Positions 44,729 through 53,603 of a stretch of DNA of 63,965 nucleotides are shown one piece after another. The DNA comes from Methylobacterium symbioticum. Lineage in GTDB: Bacteria > Pseudomonadota > Alphaproteobacteria > Rhizobiales > Beijerinckiaceae. Location: assembly GCF_902141845.1 (NCBI RefSeq), contig NZ_CABFPH010000024.1:1-63965 (forward strand), in the 5' to 3' direction. The translations under genes and the position numbers were made by a program. Within the stretch, counting starts at the first letter, position 1; each line of letters starts with the position of its first letter. The notes under the pieces are model-generated. The model was given only the letters and a program-made list of their open reading frames with translations, was not told the DNA's origin and did not search any database.

Positions 44729-46153
44729 TCAATCGGTCTCCTCGTAGCGCGGCGCGTGGCTGCGCCGTCCCCGCTTCGGACCATTCGCGGCGATGCCGGC
44801 CACGAGATCGGCGATGTGGCGAAGCGACTCCGTGGCGAGCGCCCGGTCGGCGGTCTCGCGCCCCTGCGGCATCAGGGCACGGGCAAAGCCGAGCTTCTGC
44901 GCCTCCTTCAGCCGGGCCGCGCCCTGCGCCACGGGTCGGATCGCCCCCGACAGCCCGATCTCGCCGAAATAGACGGTCTCGGGCGGGAGCGCCGCCCCGG
45001 AGAGCGAGGAGACCAGGGCCGCCGCCACCGCGAGATCGGCCGCGGGCTCGGTGATGCGCAAGCCCCCAGCGACATTCAGATAGACGTCGTGGCCGGAGAG
45101 GCGGATGCCGCCATGGGCCTCCAGCACGGCCAGCACCATCGAGAGCCGGTTCGGATCCCAGCCGACCACCGCGCGGCGCGGCATGCCGAGCGCCGAGGGC
45201 GCGACCAGCGCCTGGATCTCCACGAGGAGCGGCCGCGTGCCCTCCATGCCGGCGAAGACCGCGGTGCCCGCCGCCTGATGGTCGCGGGCGGCCAGGAACA
45301 GGGCGGAGGGGTTCGGCACCTCGGCCAGGCCCGCATCCGTCATCTCGAACACGCCGATCTCGTCGGTGGGGCCGAAGCGGTTCTTCACCGCGCGCAGGAT
45401 GCGGAAATGATGGCCCTGGTCGCCCTCGAAGGAGGCGACCGCGTCGACCATGTGCTCGACCACGCGCGGTCCCGCGATCTGCCCATCCTTGGTGACGTGG
45501 CCGACGAGGATCACCGCCGTACCCGTGGTCTTGGCGAAGCGGATCAGCGCCTGGGCCGAGGAGCGCACCTGCGTGACCGTGCCCGGGGCCGATTCGACGG
45601 TCTCGGTCCACATGGTCTGGATCGAGTCGATGATCGCGAGCGCCGGTGGCTTCCCCTGCGACAGGGTCTCGACGATGTCCTCGACATTGGTCTCGGCGGC
45701 GAGCTCGACCGGGTGCTTGGCGAGGCCGAGGCGCTCGGCGCGCAGGCGGACCTGCCCCACCGCCTCCTCGCCGGAGATGTAGGCGACGCGCTCTCCCGTC
45801 GCGGCCATCGCGGCGGAGGCCTGCATCAGCAGCGTCGACTTGCCGATGCCGGGATCGCCGCCGAGCAGGATCACCGAGCCGCGCACGAAGCCGCCGCCGG
45901 TGACACGGTCGAGCTCGGCGATGCCGGACGGGGTGCGCGGCGCCTGCTTGGCCTCGCCGGTCAGGCCTTCGAGGGGAAAGACGCGCCCGCGCGCCCGCGC
46001 GGGCCGGGTCGCGGCGGGCCCCGCCTGGGCCGGACCGCCCGCGATCTCCTCGACGATCGTGTTCCAGCCGTTGCAGGCCTCGCAGCGCCCGCGCCAGCGA
46101 TTGTAGACCGCCCCGCAGGACTGGCAGACGAAGGTCTGGTGGATCTTGGCCAT
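44729..46153 (-). CDS. radA: DNA repair protein RadA (Sms)
   Basis: RecA-like ATPase that extends D-loops in recombination repair. It has a four-cysteine zinc finger at the N-terminus (CQSCGAVYNRWRGRCEAC), the Walker A GGDPGIGKST (K105), the RadA-specific KNRFG motif (AVKNRFGPTDE), and a C-terminal Lon-protease-like domain (about 290-450). At 474 aa its length is standard. It is 201 bp upstream of cvpA on the same strand and 85 bp after alr. Confidence 0.97.
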   Translation of the reverse strand: MAKIHQTFVCQSCGAVYNRWRGRCEACNGWNTIVEEIAGGPAQAGPAATRPARARGRVFPLEGLTGEAKQAPRTPSGIAELDRVTGGGFVRGSVILLGGDPGIGKSTLLMQASAAMAATGERVAYISGEEAVGQVRLRAERLGLAKHPVELAAETNVEDIVETLSQGKPPALAIIDSIQTMWTETVESAPGTVTQVRSSAQALIRFAKTTGTAVILVGHVTKDGQIAGPRVVEHMVDAVASFEGDQGHHFRILRAVKNRFGPTDEIGVFEMTDAGLAEVPNPSALFLAARDHQAAGTAVFAGMEGTRPLLVEIQALVAPSALGMPRRAVVGWDPNRLSMVLAVLEAHGGIRLSGHDVYLNVAGGLRITEPAADLAVAAALVSSLSGAALPPETVYFGEIGLSGAIRPVAQGAARLKEAQKLGFARALMPQGRETADRALATESLRHIADLVAGIAANGPKRGRRSHAPRYEETD

Positions 46154-46238
46154 GAGCGCCCGGGAATGGTCCGCGAAGTTACATCCGCGCCCCTCGGGAC
46201 GAGGCGGAGGATGGGATGACCGATCGGCATCGGTCCGA

Positions 46239-47321
46239 TCACTCTACATAGTTGCGAACATACCGGGAACCCAGACCCGTCAGGATCTCGTAGCCGATCG
46301 TGCCTGCGGCCTGCCCCACCGTGTCCACGTCGAGCGCGTCGCCGATCAGCACGGCCGGAGCGCCGCGGCGGGCCGCGGGCGCCTCGGTGACGTCGAGGAT
46401 GATGAGATCCATGGAGATCAGCCCGAGGATCGGGCAGGACACGCCGCCGACGAGGGCCCGGCCGCGCCCGCTGGCGGAGCGCGGATAGCCGTCGGCGTAG
46501 CCGACCGACAGGGTCGCGAGGCGCCGGGGTCCCGGCGCGATCCAGCGGGCGTTGTAGCCGGCGCCGGCGCCCGCCTCGACATCGCGCAGCTGCACGATCT
46601 CGGCCTCCAGCCGCACCACCGGCCGCATCGGGTTGGGCTTGCCCGGTCGGGGATTGCCGCCGAACAGGGCGTAGCCCGGCCGCAGCAGGTCGTGATGGGC
46701 GGCCTCGCCCAGGAAAATGCCCGAGGAGTTGGCGAGCGAGGCCGGGATGCCGGGAAAGGCGGCGCGGACATCCGCGAACTCGGCGATCTGCCGGAGATTG
46801 ATCGCCTCGTCCGGCCGCTCCGCGCTGACGAGATGGCTCATCACGAGGTCGATGCCGGCAGCCTTCAGGCGCGGGTCCCGGACGAGCGCCAGCGCCTCCG
46901 GGACCGAGAGGCCGAGCCGGTTCATGCCGGTATCGACATGGAGCGCGGCCGGCAGCAGCCCCTGCGAGAGCGCCGCCCATTCCTCGATCTCGGCGAGCGA
47001 GCCGAGGACGGGGCGGAGGTTCCGCCGCACGAAGGCGGGGGCGGCGCCCGGCGGCAACCCGTTCAGCACGTAGACCGTCGCTTCGGGGAGAACGGCCCGC
47101 GCCGCCTCGCCCTCGGCGAGATGGGCGACGAAGATGATGCGGCAGCCCGCCCGCCACAGGGCCGGGGCGACGGCGGCGAGACCGCAGCCATAGGCGTCCG
47201 CCTTCAGCACGGCGGCGCAGGGCGTGCCGGGCGCCTCGGCCCCGAGACGGCGCCAGTTCGCAACGATCGCCCCGAGATCGATGGTGAGGCGCGCGCCGTG
47301 GCCGAGGGAGGGAGCGGACAC
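46239..47321 (-). CDS. alr: Alanine racemase
   Basis: PLP enzyme (fold type III) that makes D-alanine for peptidoglycan. The PLP lysine is K40 in AAVLKADAYGCG, in the expected place near the N-terminus. The second catalytic base (Tyr in GAGAGYNARWI) and LVGGVSCPILGLISMDLIIL are present. 360 aa, GTG start. The preceding DUF29 gene ends 4 bp away, so the two are probably cotranscribed. Confidence 0.95.
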   Translation of the reverse strand: MSAPSLGHGARLTIDLGAIVANWRRLGAEAPGTPCAAVLKADAYGCGLAAVAPALWRAGCRIIFVAHLAEGEAARAVLPEATVYVLNGLPPGAAPAFVRRNLRPVLGSLAEIEEWAALSQGLLPAALHVDTGMNRLGLSVPEALALVRDPRLKAAGIDLVMSHLVSAERPDEAINLRQIAEFADVRAAFPGIPASLANSSGIFLGEAAHHDLLRPGYALFGGNPRPGKPNPMRPVVRLEAEIVQLRDVEAGAGAGYNARWIAPGPRRLATLSVGYADGYPRSASGRGRALVGGVSCPILGLISMDLIILDVTEAPAARRGAPAVLIGDALDVDTVGQAAGTIGYEILTGLGSRYVRNYVE

Positions 47322-47325
47322 GCGG

Positions 47326-47853
47326 CTACTCCGTCCGTGTCGCCGGCCAGGACAGGCCGGGCCAGGAGATCGGCCGTGTCATCACGGCCTCGACATCGTA
47401 GGGGCAGGCCAGCGGGACGCGGTCATCAATCACACCCATCGCGTCCGCCGCCTCGATGCGCGCCCGCCCATGGGCCTGGGCAAGAAGCTCGCCAAGGCTG
47501 CCGCGCAGGCTCGGGCTCTCGCGGAGGACCGCCTCGACATCGAGCCGGCCGTTCCAGATCGCCGCGGTCCAGGCCTGCCGACGCCCCTCGGGATCCGCAT
47601 CCCACATCAGCAGGTGGCGCAGGATCTCCTGCAGGCCCTCCGCGAGGCGCAGGCGCTGGACCGCGGCGAGGCCCTCGACGGCCTCGGCGAGGTGCAGGGC
47701 GTCGAGCCGGTCCCAGCGGCCGGCGCGCAGATGCGCGGCCTGTTCCAGGGCCCAGGCATGAAGGTCCGCATGGAGGTCCGCCTGGAGATCCGCGTGAAGG
47801 TCGATGCCCGAAGCCGGCCGGACCGGCCCCTCTGCCTTCACCCCTGACGCCAA
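47326..47853 (-). CDS. DUF29 family protein
   Basis: 175 aa from a TTG start, backed by an AGGGAGGG site 6 bp before it (a GTG 12 bp further in is an alternative). The N-terminus has a repeated LHADLQADLHADLHAWAL run; the DUF29 core is WALEQAAHLRAGRWDRLD...VEGLAAVQRLRLAEGLQEILRHLL. The domain is helical and has no known function; DUF29 genes are frequent in cyanobacteria and some proteobacteria. It lies between dnaB and alr. Confidence 0.85.
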   Translation of the reverse strand: MASGVKAEGPVRPASGIDLHADLQADLHADLHAWALEQAAHLRAGRWDRLDALHLAEAVEGLAAVQRLRLAEGLQEILRHLLMWDADPEGRRQAWTAAIWNGRLDVEAVLRESPSLRGSLGELLAQAHGRARIEAADAMGVIDDRVPLACPYDVEAVMTRPISWPGLSWPATRTE

Positions 47854-47885
47854 TGCGGCCCTCCCTCGCTGACCGAAGGGGGCCC

Positions 47886-49373
47886 CTATATCCGATCGGG
47901 CAGGCGCTCGTCAGTCGCGAGGTTCGAGAAGCGGGTGATGTTGGCGTCGAACTGCAGCTCCACCGTGCCGGTGGGGCCGTGACGCTGCTTGCCGATGATG
48001 ACCTCGGCCTTGCCGTGCACGCGCTGCATCTCCGCCTCCCAGGCGAAGAACTCCTCCGTGCCCTCGCGCGGCTTCTTATTGCCGACGTAGTACTCCTCAC
48101 GGAACACGAACATCACCACGTCGGCGTCCTGCTCGATCGAGCCCGATTCGCGCAGGTCCGAGAGCTGCGGGCGCTTGTCGTCGCGGTTCTCGACCTGACG
48201 CGAGAGCTGCGAGAGCGCGATGACCGGCACGGCGAGTTCTTTGGCGAGCGCCTTCATGCCGGTGGTGATCTCGGTCATCTCCTGCACGCGGTTGTCGCCC
48301 TTCTTGGCGGAGCCGGAGAGGAGCTGCAGGTAGTCGACGATCAGGAGGTCGAGGCCCTTCTGGCGCTTGAGGCGGCGCGCCCGGGCGGCGAGCTGGGCGA
48401 TCGAGATGCCGCCGGTCTGGTCGATGTAGAACGGGATCGTCTGCATGTCCCGCGCCGCGTCGGTGATCTTGTAGAAATCCTCCGGGCGGATGTCGCCGCG
48501 GCGGATCTTGTAGGACGGAACGCCCGACTGCTCGGCGATGATGCGGGTGGCGAGCTGCTCGGCCGACATTTCGAGGGAGAAGAAGCCGACGATGCCGCCA
48601 TTGACGGTCTTCGTGCTGCCGTCCGGCGCCTTCTCGCCCTGGTAGGCCTTGGCGATGTTGAAGGCGATGTTGGTGACGAGCGAGGTCTTGCCCATGGCAG
48701 GCCGGCCCGCGAGGATGATCAGGTCGGAGGGCTGCAGACCGCCCATCTTGGCGTCGAGGTCGGTGAGCCCCGTGGCGATGCCCGAGAGCTTGCCGTCGCG
48801 CTGGTAGGCCTTGGCCGCCATGTCGATGGCCGTGGTCAGGGCCTCCGAGAATTTCTGGAAGCCGCCATCGTACCGGCCGGCCTCCGCCAGTTCGTAGAGC
48901 CGGCGCTCGGTCGATTCGATCTGGTCGCGGGGCGAGAGCTCGACGGGGGCCTCGTAGGCGCCGTTGACGAGTTCCTCGCCGATGGTGATCAGCCGGCGGC
49001 GGATGGCGAGATCGTAGATGGTGCGGCCGTACTCGCCCGCATTGATGACCGTGGTGGCGTCGGCGGCCAGCCGTGCGAGGTATTGGAACACCGTCTGGCC
49101 ACCGAAATCGGCATCGCCCAGATAGGTCTTCATGGTGATGGGCGTGGCGAGCTTGCCCGCCTTGATCAGCGACACCGCGACCTGGAAGATCTGCTGGTGC
49201 GCATCCTCCATGAAATGCTCGGCGAGCAGGAAGTCGGAGACGCGGTAATAGGCGTCGTTGTTGACGAGGATCGCGCCGAGCAGGGCCTGCTCCGCATCGA
49301 TGTTGTGCGGCTGGACGCGGTATTCCGCCTGCACCGCTTCGAGCTTGGCCGTCAGGGCATTGGGCAGGGCCAT
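47886..49373 (-). CDS. dnaB: Replicative DNA helicase DnaB
   Basis: Hexameric 5'-3' helicase of the replication fork. It has an N-terminal helical domain (RVQPHNIDAEQALLGAIL at about 16-33) and a RecA-like C-terminal domain with Walker A AGRPAMGKTSLV (K229) and the later DYLQLL. At 495 aa the length is typical, and no intein is present. The start is ATG 49373 (GGAGCGAG upstream); a longer frame to 49484 is without homology. A LexA-type box overlaps a minus-strand TTGACA about 160 bp upstream, which is unusual for dnaB. Confidence 0.96.
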   Translation of the reverse strand: MALPNALTAKLEAVQAEYRVQPHNIDAEQALLGAILVNNDAYYRVSDFLLAEHFMEDAHQQIFQVAVSLIKAGKLATPITMKTYLGDADFGGQTVFQYLARLAADATTVINAGEYGRTIYDLAIRRRLITIGEELVNGAYEAPVELSPRDQIESTERRLYELAEAGRYDGGFQKFSEALTTAIDMAAKAYQRDGKLSGIATGLTDLDAKMGGLQPSDLIILAGRPAMGKTSLVTNIAFNIAKAYQGEKAPDGSTKTVNGGIVGFFSLEMSAEQLATRIIAEQSGVPSYKIRRGDIRPEDFYKITDAARDMQTIPFYIDQTGGISIAQLAARARRLKRQKGLDLLIVDYLQLLSGSAKKGDNRVQEMTEITTGMKALAKELAVPVIALSQLSRQVENRDDKRPQLSDLRESGSIEQDADVVMFVFREEYYVGNKKPREGTEEFFAWEAEMQRVHGKAEVIIGKQRHGPTGTVELQFDANITRFSNLATDERLPDRI

Positions 49374-49489
49374 CGGCTCGCTCCGATCAGGCGGGCCCCG
49401 GTGACCCGCGCACACGACAACATCCGGCGACCATGGCACCGGTATGGTTGACCGATGCTTAGCCGCGAGCCTTCCGGGCTCCATACGGC

Positions 49490-49521
49490 AGAACGCCCGC
49501 CGCTCGGGAGCGACGGGCGTC
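49490..49521 (-). other. Long hairpin in the dnaB leader region
   Basis: AACGCCCGCCGCTCGGGAGC continues into GACGGGCGTC, an almost perfect stem of about 13 bp with one G-T pair and a 4-nt loop. It lies between the predicted minus-strand promoter at 49550 and the dnaB ATG. It could be a terminator or attenuator of the transcript from that promoter. Confidence 0.4.
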
Positions 49522-49528
49522 CATGCTG

Positions 49529-49550
49529 GAACATATTAGGAACCTGTCAA
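49529..49550 (-). promoter_or_regulatory. TTGACA promoter with exact LexA box upstream of dnaB
   Basis: On the minus strand TTGACA (49545-49550) is followed by GTTC-CTAATAT-GTTC (49529-49543), an exact GTTC-N7-GTTC box. A weak -10 (CAGCAT, 16-bp spacing) follows. The box sits in the promoter spacer, where LexA would exclude RNA polymerase. Confidence 0.55.
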
Positions 49551-49694
49551 CCCTTGCGGGACGCGATCCCCGCTGTCCACCGGGCGGGACGGGACGGCTG
49601 TGGATCGATCCTGGCGCCGACGCCTCGTGCCGCGGCACCCGCCCGGAGGGCGCAAGCGCGACCGCGCGGCGGAGCCCATGCGCCGGGACGCGAG

Positions 49695-49718
49695 GGCGCT
49701 TGCGCCCTCGCGCCAGGG
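49695..49718. terminator. Perfect 11-bp palindrome after rplI
   Basis: CGCGAGGGCGC-TT-GCGCCCTCGCG, 8 bp past the rplI stop on the minus strand. No T-run is present. It probably ends the ribosomal protein transcript or is a repeat; a related imperfect GGGCGCAAGCGC is 50 bp to the left. Confidence 0.55.
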
Positions 49719-49725
49719 AGACGGA

Positions 49726-50298
49726 TCAGCCGCGGTCGTCGGCGCCCTCGCCGGCCTCGGCCAGCGCCTGGCCGACCTCGAGACCCAGGTCGTCGAGGTT
49801 GAAGGCCTCGCGCTCGGTCACGGTCTCGCCGCGGGCCTGGCGCTCGGCCTCCTCGGGGCTGCGGGCGACGTTGACGGTGACCGACACCTCGACCTCGGGG
49901 TGCAGCACCACCGGGACGGTGTGCAGGCCCAGGGTCTTGATCGGCTGGTTCAGGACGAACTGGCCGCGCTCGACCGTGAAGCCCTCCTTGGTCACCACCT
50001 CGGCGAGGTCGCGGGTCGAGACCGACCCGTAGAGCACGCCGGTCTCGCCCGACTGGCGGATCAGCACGAAGCTCTGGCCGTTGAGCTTCTCGGCGACGGC
50101 CTCGGCGTCCTTCTTACGCTCGAGGTTGCGCGTCTCGAGCTGGGCGCGCTGGGCCTCGAAGTGCTTCTTGTTGGCCTCGGTTGCGCGCAGCGCCTTGCCG
50201 CGGGCGAGGAGGAAGTTGCGGGCGAAGCCCGGGCGGACCTTCACGGTCTCGCCCATCTGGCCGAGCTTGGCCACGCGCTCGAGGAGGATCACTTCCAT
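49726..50298 (-). CDS. rplI: 50S ribosomal protein L9
   Basis: 190 aa. The N-terminal [20 protein letters not shown] and [16 protein letters not shown] are the L9 signature; the long connecting helix ([19 protein letters not shown]) and C-terminal domain follow. It is longer than the E. coli protein (149 aa) through an acidic tail rich in Glu and Gly, a form common in alphaproteobacteria. It is in the rpsF-rpsR-DUF2232-rplI order, 35 bp after DUF2232. Confidence 0.98.
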   Translation of the reverse strand: MEVILLERVAKLGQMGETVKVRPGFARNFLLARGKALRATEANKKHFEAQRAQLETRNLERKKDAEAVAEKLNGQSFVLIRQSGETGVLYGSVSTRDLAEVVTKEGFTVERGQFVLNQPIKTLGLHTVPVVLHPEVEVSVTVNVARSPEEAERQARGETVTEREAFNLDDLGLEVGQALAEAGEGADDRG

Positions 50299-50333
50299 GG
50301 GTCTAGTCCTTGTGCTTGCGGTTTGCGAGGATC

Positions 50334-51350
50334 TCAGGTCGCCGTGCCGCCCCGGGGGCGGCGGCGGTTGAGGGCGGTATCGGCGAGGCCGAACAGGGTC
50401 AGCGCGACGAGGGCGATGCCCTGGGTCACGAAGAGGATCAGGTAGAGGCCGAACAAGAGCGCCCCGCGCCCCGGCCGGCCGCGGCTGCGGTCGTGGAAGG
50501 CGGCCAGCCCCTGGAGGGCGAAGACGGCGCAGAGCGAGCCGATCAGCGCCGTGCCGAGCACGCCGACATAGCCGGGCGCGAAGCTGAGGATCACGGCGCC
50601 CGCGAGGAGGCCGAGCACCTGGCGCGGCATGGCGGTCGCCGGGATGTCGGGCCAGGGCCGCAGCAGGCGGCCCGAGGCCCGCACGATCCGGGCCGAGGCC
50701 CAGAGATAGAAGGCGAGGAGCAGCGCGAGGCCGGTCGCGGCGATCCCCGGGATCAGCCGGGCCATCGCGTCGGCGAGCTCGGCCTGAAGCTCGGCGGGGC
50801 CGGGCTTGGCCGCGTCAGGCTTGGCCTCGTCGGCCTTGCCCGCATCAGGCTTGGCGGTGTCAGGCTTGGCGGTGTCGGCCTGGGCCGCGGGCTCGCGCAT
50901 CTGCATCCGGACCATGGTGCCGGCGAGTTCGCGCATCTGCGCCTCGTAGGCCGCGTGGTTCGGCGAGGACAGGAGCGCGATGACGACGACGGCCACGCCC
51001 GCGGTGCCCCCCACCCAGGCGAGCAGCCGCCCGGTCGGATACCATTCCATGACGCCCGCCTCGGTCTGACGGCCGAGCTGCGCGAGATAGGCGAGCCACC
51101 AGGCGGGCAGCGCGAGATAGGCGGCGAATCCGAGGCCCAGCGGCGCCGAGACGGCGAGCGCCAGGGCGAGGCTGCCCGTCACCGCCGCGACGAGGGCCGC
51201 GCGGTGGCTCCAGCCGAGGCCGACGATCAGAATCGGCAGGGGGGAGACGAGGTTCAGCACGAAGGCGAGCAGCGTCCCCTTGAGGAGCACGCCGAACAGG
51301 AGGGCCGAGACGAGGCCCGCGCCGATGCCGATTCCGAGATACTGGGTCAT
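50334..51350 (-). CDS. DUF2232 family membrane protein
   Basis: 338-aa integral membrane protein with about eight hydrophobic segments. It starts [20 protein letters not shown] (ATG 51350) and includes a loop with the Lys-Pro-Asp/Ala repeat [20 protein letters not shown] (about residues 155-185), which in DNA is a near-15-bp tandem. DUF2232 proteins sit between rpsR and rplI in Rhizobiales. Their function is unknown; a link to ribosome or envelope physiology is suggested only by synteny. Confidence 0.9.
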   Translation of the reverse strand: MTQYLGIGIGAGLVSALLFGVLLKGTLLAFVLNLVSPLPILIVGLGWSHRAALVAAVTGSLALALAVSAPLGLGFAAYLALPAWWLAYLAQLGRQTEAGVMEWYPTGRLLAWVGGTAGVAVVVIALLSSPNHAAYEAQMRELAGTMVRMQMREPAAQADTAKPDTAKPDAGKADEAKPDAAKPGPAELQAELADAMARLIPGIAATGLALLLAFYLWASARIVRASGRLLRPWPDIPATAMPRQVLGLLAGAVILSFAPGYVGVLGTALIGSLCAVFALQGLAAFHDRSRGRPGRGALLFGLYLILFVTQGIALVALTLFGLADTALNRRRPRGGTAT

Positions 51351-51455
51351 GGGTTCCGCTGTCCCGCCGGTCCGCTCCGCGGCCGGGGTTAGAGGCGCGC
51401 TTTGCGCCCCAACGATGACGGCGGCCTCCGCGACCGCCGCCTTCACGCGAGGATG

Positions 51456-51479
51456 CCGGCCCGGAGCGCTCCGGGCCGG
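51456..51479 (-). terminator. Hairpin between rpsR and DUF2232
   Basis: CCGGCCCGGAG-CG-CTCCGGGCCGG, a perfect 11-bp stem 16 bp after the rpsR stop. There is no T-run. In an operon of ribosomal proteins it more likely reduces readthrough into DUF2232 than stops it. Confidence 0.5.
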
Positions 51480-51494
51480 CCGAGCCGTGACGGC

Positions 51495-51746
51495 TTACTT
51501 GATGACGTAGGGCAGCAGGCCCAGGAAGCGGGAGCGCTTGATCGCCTGGGCGAGCTCGCGCTGCTTCTTGGCCGAGACCGCGGTGATGCGGCTCGGCACG
51601 ATCTTGCCGCGCTCCGAGACGTAGCGGGACAGGAGCTTCACGTCCTTGTAGTCGATCTTCGGCGCATTGGCGCCGGAGAACGGGCAGGTCTTGCGACGAC
51701 GGAAGAAGGGACGACGGCCGCCGCCACCACCAGCACCGAAAGCCAT
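51495..51746 (-). CDS. rpsR: 30S ribosomal protein S18
   Basis: 83 aa, typical for S18. It opens with a glycine-rich [20 protein letters not shown], then the conserved [20 protein letters not shown] and [20 protein letters not shown], ending in a LLPYVIK tail. It binds S6 in the platform of the 30S subunit. It starts 3 bp after the rpsF stop. Confidence 0.98.
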   Translation of the reverse strand: MAFGAGGGGGRRPFFRRRKTCPFSGANAPKIDYKDVKLLSRYVSERGKIVPSRITAVSAKKQRELAQAIKRSRFLGLLPYVIK

Positions 51747-51749
51747 GGC

Positions 51750-52217
51750 TCAGTTCTCCCCGAAGTTGCGCTCGGACCGGTCGCCCCGGTCGCCGCGGTC
51801 GCGGTCACCACGGTCCCGGTCGCCGCCGAAGCCGCCACCGAAGCCCTCGTCGTCACGGCGACGGCCGCGCTCGCGATCCTTGCGGTCGTCGCGGTCGCGC
51901 TTCTGCATCATCGCGGACGGCTCCTGCTCCAGCTCCTCGACGCGGATCGTCATGAAGCGCAGCACGTCCTCGGAGATCTGCATCTGACGCTCCATCTCGG
52001 CGAGGGCCGCCGGCGGGGCATCGATGTTGAGGAGCGTGAAGTGAGCCTTGCGGTTCTTCTTGATACGGTAGGCGAGGGACTTGACGCCCCACATCTCGAT
52101 CTTCTCGAGCTTGCCGCCGTTCTGCTCGATGACGCCCTTGTAGGTGTCGATCATCGATTCGACTTGCTGGGACGTCACGTCCTGGCGCGCCAGGAACACG
52201 TGCTCGTAGAGAGGCAT
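51750..52217 (-). CDS. rpsF: 30S ribosomal protein S6
   Basis: 155 aa from ATG 52217 ([14 protein letters not shown]). The S6 core is complete ([34 protein letters not shown]). The C-terminal third is a long charged tail, [20 protein letters not shown], then repeated Asp-Arg-Gly units ending in NFGEN. The tail is of the alphaproteobacterial type, and its repeats come from GGTCGCCGC-like DNA. S6 binds S18, whose gene follows directly. The transcript should begin in the 496-bp region upstream. Confidence 0.97.
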   Translation of the reverse strand: MPLYEHVFLARQDVTSQQVESMIDTYKGVIEQNGGKLEKIEMWGVKSLAYRIKKNRKAHFTLLNIDAPPAALAEMERQMQISEDVLRFMTIRVEELEQEPSAMMQKRDRDDRKDRERGRRRDDEGFGGGFGGDRDRGDRDRGDRGDRSERNFGEN

Positions 52218-52713
52218 TTCGGGCCTTTCATCGTGGATGAGGCCCAGATGGCGTGACGATGCGCGCTGGCCGGGCCGGTTCGTACACGTCTGCCCGGCGC
52301 CAAGCCCTTCGAGCCGTGATGATGGCCCGAGCGGTTGATCGAAGGCGGAGACACGGGACGACGGATCGGGAAGACCCTGTGCCGCGAGCGGCACCGTCCG
52401 TTCAGCCCCCGGCCGGAGCGAACGTGAGGGCCGGCGCATAGTCGGTTTTCTCGTCCCTGGCAAGAGGCCGATCGGATTCCACCGCCCGATGCGGCGGCAC
52501 GGCCGCCCTGTGCGGGTTTTTCGCATGGGTCCCGCGCGCCCGCACCTTGCCGCAGCATCGGGTTGGGACTAGGCAGGCGTCGACAAGCAGATCGACCTCG
52601 AATCCAAAGTCTTCGGGTAGTCGAACACGCTTTTCAGAATGGTTCTAATTCAAAACAACCCGTCGTTGTCGACGGCGCGCCTGTTTTTAACGTTTCCAAT
52701 CTGGAGATCCATC
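52218..52713. other. Divergent control region between rpsF and the iron permease gene
   Basis: 496 bp without a gene. It holds the leaders of both the ribosomal protein operon (minus) and the iron permease gene (plus). The right 100 bp, close to the permease, is distinctly AT-richer and contains the Irr-like palindrome at 52633-52650. I could not fix the rpsF promoter. Confidence 0.6.
52633..52650 (+). promoter_or_regulatory. Irr-like palindrome before the FTR1 gene
   Basis: TTCAGAATGGTTCTAATT, a near-perfect inverted repeat of AGAA and TTCT around a GG centre, resembles the iron-control element bound by Irr in Rhizobiales (TTAGAA...TTCTAA). It lies 63 bp upstream of the FTR1 start. Assignment is by resemblance only. 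Confidence 0.5.
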
Positions 52714-53547
52714 ATGGCGGACGGCTCGACGTTCGTTCAGGCCTTCACCATCCTGTTCCGGGAGGGCCTGGAGGCGCTGCTGATCATCGCCGCTCTGGCG
52801 GCCTTCCTGCGCCGGGCCGGCGCCGCGGACCGGATCACGCCCGTCTATGCCGGCGCGGGCGCCGCGGTGATCGCGAGCCTCGGCGTGGCCTGGGTGTTCG
52901 AGACCTATTTCGACGGCAATCACAGCGACCTGTTCGAGGCGGCCGTGATGCTCGCGGCCGCCGCGCTGATGTTCTACATGAGCGGCTGGCTGTTCGTGCG
53001 GCAGGATCCGAAGGCCTGGCAGGCGGACCTGAACCGCCTGGCCGAGCGGGCACTCGGAGCCAGCACCCTGCTGTCGCTCGCCGGCATCGCCTTCCTGGCG
53101 GTCTTCCGCGAGGGCGCCGAGACGATCCTGTTCCTGCACGCGCTCGCCAAGAGCAACAACGGCTTCGACGGCTCCCTCTTCGCGGGGCTCGGCGTCGCGG
53201 CCCTGGCGCTCGCCGCGGTCTTCGTCGCCATGCAGTGGCTGGCGCTCCGCCTGCCGCTCCGGCCGATGTTCGTCGTCACCTCGGCCTTCCTGTTCGTGAT
53301 GGGCCTCAAGCTCGTCGGCGAGGCCTTCCAGGAATTCCAGGAGCAGACGCTCATCCCGTTCCACGACGCGGGCGTGCCCGGCTTCGTCAGCAGCCTCGGC
53401 TTCAACGGGAGCTGGGAGGCGCTCGCCACGCAGGGCGTGCTGGTGCTGATCGCGCTCGCCTGCCTCGCGACCTACCTGGCCCGCGGCAAGTCGGCTGCGG
53501 CCGTTCGGCCCCAGGATCCGGGCAAGCCGGCTCGGGCCGCCTCGTAG
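52714..53547 (+). CDS. FTR1 family high-affinity iron permease
   Basis: 277-aa inner membrane protein with about seven transmembrane segments. It has the two REGxE iron-binding motifs: REGLE at residues 16-20 and REGAE at 132-136. ATG 52714 is chosen over an upstream frame because GGAGA lies 8 bp before it and the protein then starts MADGSTFVQAF, near the first motif. It imports ferric iron, usually with a periplasmic partner (EfeO/EfeB or a ferroxidase); no such partner gene is next to it. An Irr-like site upstream suggests iron control. A terminator follows. Confidence 0.94.
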   Translation: MADGSTFVQAFTILFREGLEALLIIAALAAFLRRAGAADRITPVYAGAGAAVIASLGVAWVFETYFDGNHSDLFEAAVMLAAAALMFYMSGWLFVRQDPKAWQADLNRLAERALGASTLLSLAGIAFLAVFREGAETILFLHALAKSNNGFDGSLFAGLGVAALALAAVFVAMQWLALRLPLRPMFVVTSAFLFVMGLKLVGEAFQEFQEQTLIPFHDAGVPGFVSSLGFNGSWEALATQGVLVLIALACLATYLARGKSAAAVRPQDPGKPARAAS

Positions 53548-53573
53548 GGCGGCTCCGTCCGGACGCGATCGAG

Positions 53574-53603
53574 AGCCCGCCGCGCCCGTCGCGGCGGGCT
53601 TTA
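53574..53603 (+). terminator. Intrinsic terminator of the FTR1 gene
   Basis: AGCCCGCCGC-GCCCGTC-GCGGCGGGCT: a perfect 10-bp stem followed by TTTAT, 27 bp after the FTR1 stop. It also lies just before the stop of the small minus-strand gene. Confidence 0.85.

Noticed and set aside
50795..50885. Short repeats that could look like CRISPR
   Set aside because: They are in-frame tandem codons of the DUF2232 protein with no spacers and no cas genes.
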